This document shows positions 63,932 to 64,000 of a stretch of 64,000 nt of DNA, one piece after another. Where the stretch lies: NCBI RefSeq assembly GCF_947492815.1, contig NZ_CANLOB010000016.1, forward strand, positions 55,061 through 119,060, written 5' to 3'. The notes under the pieces were generated by a model. The model did not search any database. It was not told where the DNA came from and saw nothing but the letters and a program-made list of their open reading frames with translations. This DNA comes from an uncultured Dokdonia sp. (GTDB lineage Bacteria; Bacteroidota; Bacteroidia; Flavobacteriales; Flavobacteriaceae). Every line of letters begins with the position of its first letter. Within the stretch, counting starts at the first letter, position 1. Both the position numbers and the translations under genes were made by a program.

Positions 63932-64000
63932 ATGGAACTGTCCTTAGACTTATTAAAGTTAATTCTACCTGAGCTATTAATTACTCATTTTACAATTGTC
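63932..64000 (+). CDS. Start of an insertion-sequence transposase (partial, cut by window)
   Basis: An ATG at 63932 opens a 23-codon frame, MELSLDLLKLILPELLITHF and on, to the window edge. This resembles the N-terminal region of ISAon1-type transposases of Bacteroidota (recall by eye, not a search). If right, the left end of the element lies between about 63790 and 63930; I could not fix an inverted repeat. A short AT-rich stretch with an A-run (TGTAAAAAAAAA) precedes the ATG. Confidence 0.5.
   Translation, partial: MELSLDLLKLILPELLITHFTIV

Noticed and set aside
1..64000. CRISPR arrays, tRNA and rRNA genes
   Set aside because: None seen on either strand by eye; a tRNA could still have been missed in the short gaps and would need a covariance-model scan.

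Overview
The window looks like a piece of chromosome from a marine member of the Flavobacteriaceae (Bacteroidota), possibly near Dokdonia or Krokinobacter; the genus is a guess. The evidence is an AT-rich sequence, a SprA gliding/type IX secretion translocon, a RemB-like gliding protein, a complete alternative complex III (ActA-F) locus next to a haem-copper oxidase, promoters of the Bacteroidota type (TAnnTTTG), and a flavobacterial-style set of housekeeping genes. Forty-four of the 49 genes lie on the minus strand. No rRNA, tRNA or CRISPR array was seen.

Layout: 1-5.9 kb holds a five-gene tripartite ABC efflux operon (ATPase, two FtsX-like permeases, HlyD adaptor, TolC duct cut by the window edge). 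6.0-11.6 kb is a cytochrome oxidase assembly/subunit operon (CtaB, two subunit III proteins, subunit IV, a thioredoxin-like protein, Sco, DUF420, a small CxxC protein). 11.8-13.6 kb holds a metallo-beta-lactamase-fold enzyme, a thioredoxin and a lipoprotein. 13.7-26.6 kb is a gliding/secretion/envelope stretch: RemB, two TonB paralogues, VanZ, GcvH, the giant SprA, RuvA. MaeB follows at 26.7-29 kb. 29.0-36.1 kb is a disaccharide-use operon: SLC45-type transporter, a second MFS transporter, trehalase, an unknown membrane protein, an (alpha/alpha)6 glycoside hydrolase and a PfkB kinase, headed by a LacI-type operator. 36.3-42.5 kb is ruvB, a cytochrome P450, a large AT-rich exported protein of unknown function and queG, tightly packed. 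An M16 peptidase follows. 45.5-57.4 kb is actABCDEF-ctaC-ctaD, the core respiratory chain from quinol to oxygen. 57.6-63.7 kb holds a SPOR protein, rimP-nusA-infB and a universal stress protein. The last 69 bases open a transposase gene.

How it fits together: the two respiratory loci, 34 kb apart, complement each other. The ACIII complex oxidises menaquinol and passes electrons to the oxidase whose subunits I and II are encoded beside it, while subunits III and IV, haem O synthase and the copper-insertion proteins come from the other locus. The efflux and sugar loci are self-contained.

The most striking unexplained signal is a 14-bp perfect palindrome, GCTTTCGCGAAAGC, present 13 times in exact form. 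Eight copies are intergenic, five of these 18-34 nt after a stop codon. Five are inside genes, two of them encoding AFAKA exactly at a signal-peptide cleavage site. Other signals worth checking are a terminator-like hairpin in the leader of rimP-nusA-infB, a second short repeat family that enters the trehalase gene, a thrombospondin-3-like insert in SprA, His-rich segments in three neighbouring respiratory proteins, and a helix-hairpin-helix tail on ActC.
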